The notes below the pieces were generated by a model. That model was not told the origin of the DNA. It was given only the letters and a program-made list of their open reading frames with translations, and searched no databases. A stretch of 32,348 nucleotides of DNA, taken from positions 1 to 32,348 of the forward strand of contig CALDMR010000011.1 of the NCBI GenBank assembly GCA_937915065.1, read 5' to 3'. The position numbers were made by a program, and so were the translations under genes. This document shows positions 29,450 through 32,348 of the stretch, piece by piece. Positions within the stretch are counted from its first letter, which is position 1; each line of letters opens with the position of its first letter. The DNA is from an uncultured Clostridia bacterium (lineage in GTDB: Bacteria; Bacillota; Clostridia; Oscillospirales; Oscillospiraceae).

Positions 29450-29474
29450 CTTTTTGTATTTATTTTTCGAGCTT

Positions 29475-30194
29475 TTATACGCCCTCATCGTCTTTCAGTT
29501 CTTCCACCAGGCGGTATCCCACGCCAACTTCTGTCAAAATATATTTCGGCTGAGCGGGATTTTTTTCGATTTTGCGCCGGATATTGGCCACATTCACCCG
29601 CAGGATCTGATTATCCCGGGAAGAATAGGGCCCCCACACATTTCTGCAAATGTACTCATATGTCAGCACACGGCCCGCATCCTTGCACAGCAGCGCCAGA
29701 ATCTTAAATTCAATCTGTGTCAAATGGATCTCTTTTCCATCCACACTGACCACGCGCTTGCCAAAATCCACCTTTAGCCCACCCACATGGTATACATCCG
29801 AAACCATGCTGCCTTTGATCATACGATCTGTATAACGCAGCGTGGCCCGGATACGGGCCAGCAGTTCATCCGTGCCGAAAGGCTTCACAATATAATCCCC
29901 CGCTCCGGCATCCAGCGCTTCCACCTTTTCCGCTTCCTGTCCCCGGGCAGACACCACGATCACAGGGGCCGCCGACCAGGTGCGGATCGTCCGCAGTACC
30001 TCCACCCCGTCCATATCGGGCAGCCCCAGATCCAGCAAAATAATATCCGGATGATAGGAAGCAATCAGCGTGAGCGCATTGCGTCCGTTTTCCGCGGTCA
30101 CGACCGCATAATCATTGGAAATCAGCAGTGTAGAGATCATATCCCGGATGCTTTTCTCATCCTCCACAACCATTACCAGGCGTTTCATTCCCAT
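29475..30194 (-). CDS. kdpE: KdpE-like OmpR-family response regulator
   Basis: 239 residues. Receiver domain (1-120) with EDE at 11-13, Asp55 (ILLDLGLPD), VVSARGQE and KPF; the C-terminal winged helix (about 135-235) has LTQIEFKILALL and YICRNVWGPYSSRDNQILRV, and RVGVGYRL-type ending (GVGYRL). The pattern is closest to KdpE. The ATG at 30194 follows AAGGAGATAAGAAA. It is 12 bases downstream of the kinase gene. No kdpFABC potassium pump is in the window, so the target may be another potassium or stress gene. Confidence 0.88.
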   Translation of the reverse strand: MGMKRLVMVVEDEKSIRDMISTLLISNDYAVVTAENGRNALTLIASYHPDIILLDLGLPDMDGVEVLRTIRTWSAAPVIVVSARGQEAEKVEALDAGAGDYIVKPFGTDELLARIRATLRYTDRMIKGSMVSDVYHVGGLKVDFGKRVVSVDGKEIHLTQIEFKILALLCKDAGRVLTYEYICRNVWGPYSSRDNQILRVNVANIRRKIEKNPAQPKYILTEVGVGYRLVEELKDDEGV

Positions 30195-30206
30195 TTTCTT
30201 ATCTCC

Positions 30207-31370
30207 TTAAGATTCACAAATGATTTCCTCGGCGCTATACTGTCCCACCGGCAGCCAGAAGCGGAAAAGCGCTCCCCCTTCCGGGTGGTTTTCTCCCATC
30301 AGCATGCCCCGATGGGCCTGAATAATTGTCATACAGGCGGAAAGCCCGATCCCCATGCCCCGCGTGGCGTCATTGTGCCGCAGCCCGCCGTCAAACAGCC
30401 CCGGCAGGTCTTCCTGCGCGATTCCCTTTCCGTAATCCCGCACAGAAAACCAAACTTTTTCATCTGCCTGCCACACGGATAAATCTATGCTGTGCTTCAC
30501 GCCCGAATGGCGCACCGCATTTTCCAAAAGATTCGCCAGCACCTGCTCGATCAGCATCGCGTCCATGGGTACCAGCAAAATTTCCGCCGGCACCTGGACT
30601 TCCACCTGCTGCTGCGGAAAGCGCCGATGAAATTTCGTCACAGTTTCCTCCAACACCTCTTCTACCAACTCATCCCGCTCTTTCAGCTGAATGGATCCCT
30701 GATCCTGAATGCGCGTCACCGACAGCAGATTTTCCACCATCTGCGACAGCCACAGCACCTCTTCATGGATATCCGCCGCCAGCTTTCTGCGCTCCTGGGG
30801 GGATATCTTCCCGTCATCCTGCATCAAAAGTGAACTGGCCCCTGCCACCGCAGTCAGCGGCGTGCGCAAATCATGGGAAACAGAGCGCAGCAAATTGCCG
30901 CGCATCTTCTCCTTTTCCGCCGCTAGCTCGGCCGCCGCCTTTTTTTCTTCCAGCTTTTGGTTGCGCTGATACAACTTCACCGTTTCCTGCTCGTGGCGCA
31001 CCGCCTTTTCCGTTTCTCCGCGCAGCTGATAGGTCAGCAAACTGACCATCAACGACACCGCAGTGAAGCAAACGAAATCAATGGGATATCCCGCAATATT
31101 CAGCGTGAAATAATTATAGGGGTAGGTGAAAAAATAATTGACTGCAAAACTGCTCACAAGCGATGCCGCAATTCCATAATACATATGATAGGTAACACGG
31201 GAAATGGCCACCACCGCCAGCACAAAGACCACCGGCGCATCGTTGTCAATTTTCGTATACTGCAGCGTCGCTTCACAGATCCCATAGGCCAGGAGCAGCA
31301 CCGCCGTTACCAAAAGCCAGCTGCAAACCCCATTATGCCGTTCCCACAGTGCTCTGCATCGTTCTCTCAT
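30207..31370 (-). CDS. KdpD-like histidine kinase, short form without N-terminal KdpD domain
   Basis: 387 residues. Four short membrane segments (about 15-115, DUF4118-type) precede a coiled linker and HisKA domain with His166 (SVSHDLRTPLTAV), then HATPase with LANLLENAVRHS, DYGKGI and GMGIGLSAC. E. coli KdpD is about 890 residues and carries a universal-stress-like cytoplasmic N-terminal domain for K+/turgor input; that is absent here, so this form may sense through its membrane domain only or need a separate partner. The start follows AAGGAG. Confidence 0.88.
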   Translation of the reverse strand: MRERCRALWERHNGVCSWLLVTAVLLLAYGICEATLQYTKIDNDAPVVFVLAVVAISRVTYHMYYGIAASLVSSFAVNYFFTYPYNYFTLNIAGYPIDFVCFTAVSLMVSLLTYQLRGETEKAVRHEQETVKLYQRNQKLEEKKAAAELAAEKEKMRGNLLRSVSHDLRTPLTAVAGASSLLMQDDGKISPQERRKLAADIHEEVLWLSQMVENLLSVTRIQDQGSIQLKERDELVEEVLEETVTKFHRRFPQQQVEVQVPAEILLVPMDAMLIEQVLANLLENAVRHSGVKHSIDLSVWQADEKVWFSVRDYGKGIAQEDLPGLFDGGLRHNDATRGMGIGLSACMTIIQAHRGMLMGENHPEGGALFRFWLPVGQYSAEEIICES

Positions 31371-31387
31371 GGCCTTGTTCTCCTTTC

Positions 31388-31415
31388 GTTATATTATACC
31401 GCAAAACAGTGTAAA
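31388..31415 (-). promoter_or_regulatory. Possible promoter of the kdpDE-like pair
   Basis: On the minus strand TTTACA (31410-31415), 16 bases and TATAAC (31388-31393); an overlapping perfect TATAAT (31393-31398) has a poorer -35. The leader would be very short. Confidence 0.5.
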
Positions 31416-31457
31416 GATTTTATTAAAATATGATAATGTACCGCGCAGCCTTGCGGC

Positions 31458-31491
31458 AAAAAAGAGCGGATGCCATTGGCATCCGCTCTTT
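31458..31491 (-). terminator. Terminator of the atoE-like gene
   Basis: A 14-bp perfect stem (AAAGAGCGGATGCC and complement) with a three-base loop followed on the minus strand by further U residues (six-U run at 31458-31463), 34 bases after the stop. Confidence 0.94.
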
Positions 31492-31524
31492 GTGTGTGTA
31501 TAAAGATCAAAACCGTTCTCTTCC

Positions 31525-32348
31525 TTAGAAGAACATTGCCCAGGCCCAGAAGCCCACGCAGGCAACGATACCGACGAAAATCAGAACGATGCCCAGGTAA
31601 CCCATGATGTCCTTGGCGCTCAGACCGGCAACACCCAGAGCAGGCAGTGCCCAGAACGGCTGGATCATGTTGGTCCACTGGTCGCCCCAGGCGATAGCCA
31701 TGGCTGCACGGCCGGGCTCAATACCCATCTGCTCGGCAGCAGGCATCACGATGGGACCCTGAACGGCCCACTGGCCGCCGCCGGAAGGAACGAAGAAGTT
31801 CACGATATCGGCAGAGATCGCCATCATGCCGTTGGAAATGGCAGATGCCAGAGAAACACCCTGTTCGTTTGCACCCACCATCATGCCCATGATACCGGCA
31901 TAGAAGGGGAACTGCAGCAGGATGCCGGCGGCAGTGGTAGAAGCCTCACCGATTGCATCCACATAGCGGCGCAGGTCGCCGTGTGCCAACAGACCCAGGA
32001 ACATGAACAGCATGTTCACGATGTTCAGGTTCAGCGCAGATGCGATGGCTGCGGGGCCATTTGCTGCCACAACGCCATAGAAGTAATATGCCAGATAACC
32101 GAAGCCCATCACCAGAGTGATGATCCACAGAATGCGGGAATGCTCCAGCTTGTCGGCGGGCGTCTTGATCTCGTAGGTCTTTTCTTCCTCGTCCTTCAGC
32201 AGAGCGGGATCCACGCAAATCGTGTGCTCCTTGTCGGGATGCATTGCGCACATCACCAGGGGCAGCACGAACAGAATCACCAGAACCATGATCAGGTTCA
32301 TGGGATGGAAGATCGTGTCACCAGTACCAGCCTGATAAGTAACATCAC
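31525..32348 (-). CDS. atoE: AtoE-type short-chain fatty acid transporter (N-terminus outside window)
   Basis: The minus-strand frame is open from the right edge; reading through the ATG at 32301 gives TYQAGTGDTIFHPMNLIMV, so the true start lies beyond 32348. About 273 residues are visible, with multiple membrane segments, the motif NFFVPSGGGQWAVQGPIVMPA and AIAWGDQWTNMIQPFWALPAL (cited in part: GDQWTNMIQPFWALPAL) that mark the AtoE/short-chain fatty acid uptake family. It would move acetate, propionate or butyrate. This fits an organism with acyl-CoA:acetate CoA-transferase and acyl-CoA-producing BMC genes in the same region. Confidence 0.9.
   Translation of the reverse strand, partial: DVTYQAGTGDTIFHPMNLIMVLVILFVLPLVMCAMHPDKEHTICVDPALLKDEEEKTYEIKTPADKLEHSRILWIITLVMGFGYLAYYFYGVVAANGPAAIASALNLNIVNMLFMFLGLLAHGDLRRYVDAIGEASTTAAGILLQFPFYAGIMGMMVGANEQGVSLASAISNGMMAISADIVNFFVPSGGGQWAVQGPIVMPAAEQMGIEPGRAAMAIAWGDQWTNMIQPFWALPALGVAGLSAKDIMGYLGIVLIFVGIVACVGFWAWAMFF

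Noticed and set aside
1..32348. CRISPR arrays, tRNA, rRNA or a B12 riboswitch
   Set aside because: No regularly spaced repeats, cloverleaf structures or B12-box-like sequences were seen in the gaps between genes.

Overview
The window looks like chromosome of an anaerobic, gut-type Firmicute (class Clostridia; an Oscillospiraceae-like lineage is my guess). The grounds are strong GGAGG-type ribosome sites, several GTG and TTG starts, the Firmicutes gene order rimP-nusA-rnpM-L7Ae-infB-rbfA-nrnA-truB-ribF, and oxygen-sensitive glycyl radical chemistry. No tRNA, rRNA or CRISPR array was seen.

Left part (1-9553, minus strand): a bacterial microcompartment (BMC) operon built around a glycyl radical enzyme (GRE). 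In transcription order it holds the GRE, its radical-SAM activase, a BMC hexamer shell protein, an MFS transporter, a BMC-associated protein with an encapsulation-type helix, a CoA-acylating aldehyde dehydrogenase, EutJ and PduS (cut by the window edge). GRE active-site positions (His168, Ser286, Cys437, Glu439, Asp451, Gly871) match B12-independent diol dehydratases and not choline or isethionate lyases. The likely pathway is a 1,2-diol (probably 1,2-propanediol) to an aldehyde and then an acyl-CoA inside the shell. The GRE carries roughly 100 extra residues before its C-terminal radical domain.

Control (9383-13158): an EutW-type kinase and EutV-type ANTAR antiterminator lie directly upstream. 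Two matching RNA switches stand in front of the GRE operon and of ucpA. Each has a strong promoter, a 26-nt P1 hairpin with an A1/G4 hexaloop, a P2 hairpin with an A1/G4 hexaloop, and a terminator whose 5' arm overlaps P2. This is the two-hairpin ANTAR architecture, so ucpA (a short-chain dehydrogenase) probably belongs to the BMC regulon.

Middle (13211-20531): an acyl-CoA:acetate CoA-transferase; a rhodanese plus a CoA-disulfide-reductase/rhodanese fusion; a YeiH-type anion exporter divergent from a LysR regulator; then a plus-strand satellite BMC operon of two tandem PduU/EutS shell proteins and EutP/PduV with its own promoter. The BMC gene set is thus split over two operons on opposite strands.

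Right part (20634-32348): the conserved translation/transcription operon rimP to ribF. Just after infB its last 48 bp are repeated once, with 146 bp of palindrome-rich DNA between the copies; a terminator and an unknown 132-residue gene follow. The window ends with a short KdpD-like kinase and KdpE-like regulator (minus strand) and part of an AtoE-type short-chain fatty acid transporter, which would suit an organism producing or exchanging short-chain acids.
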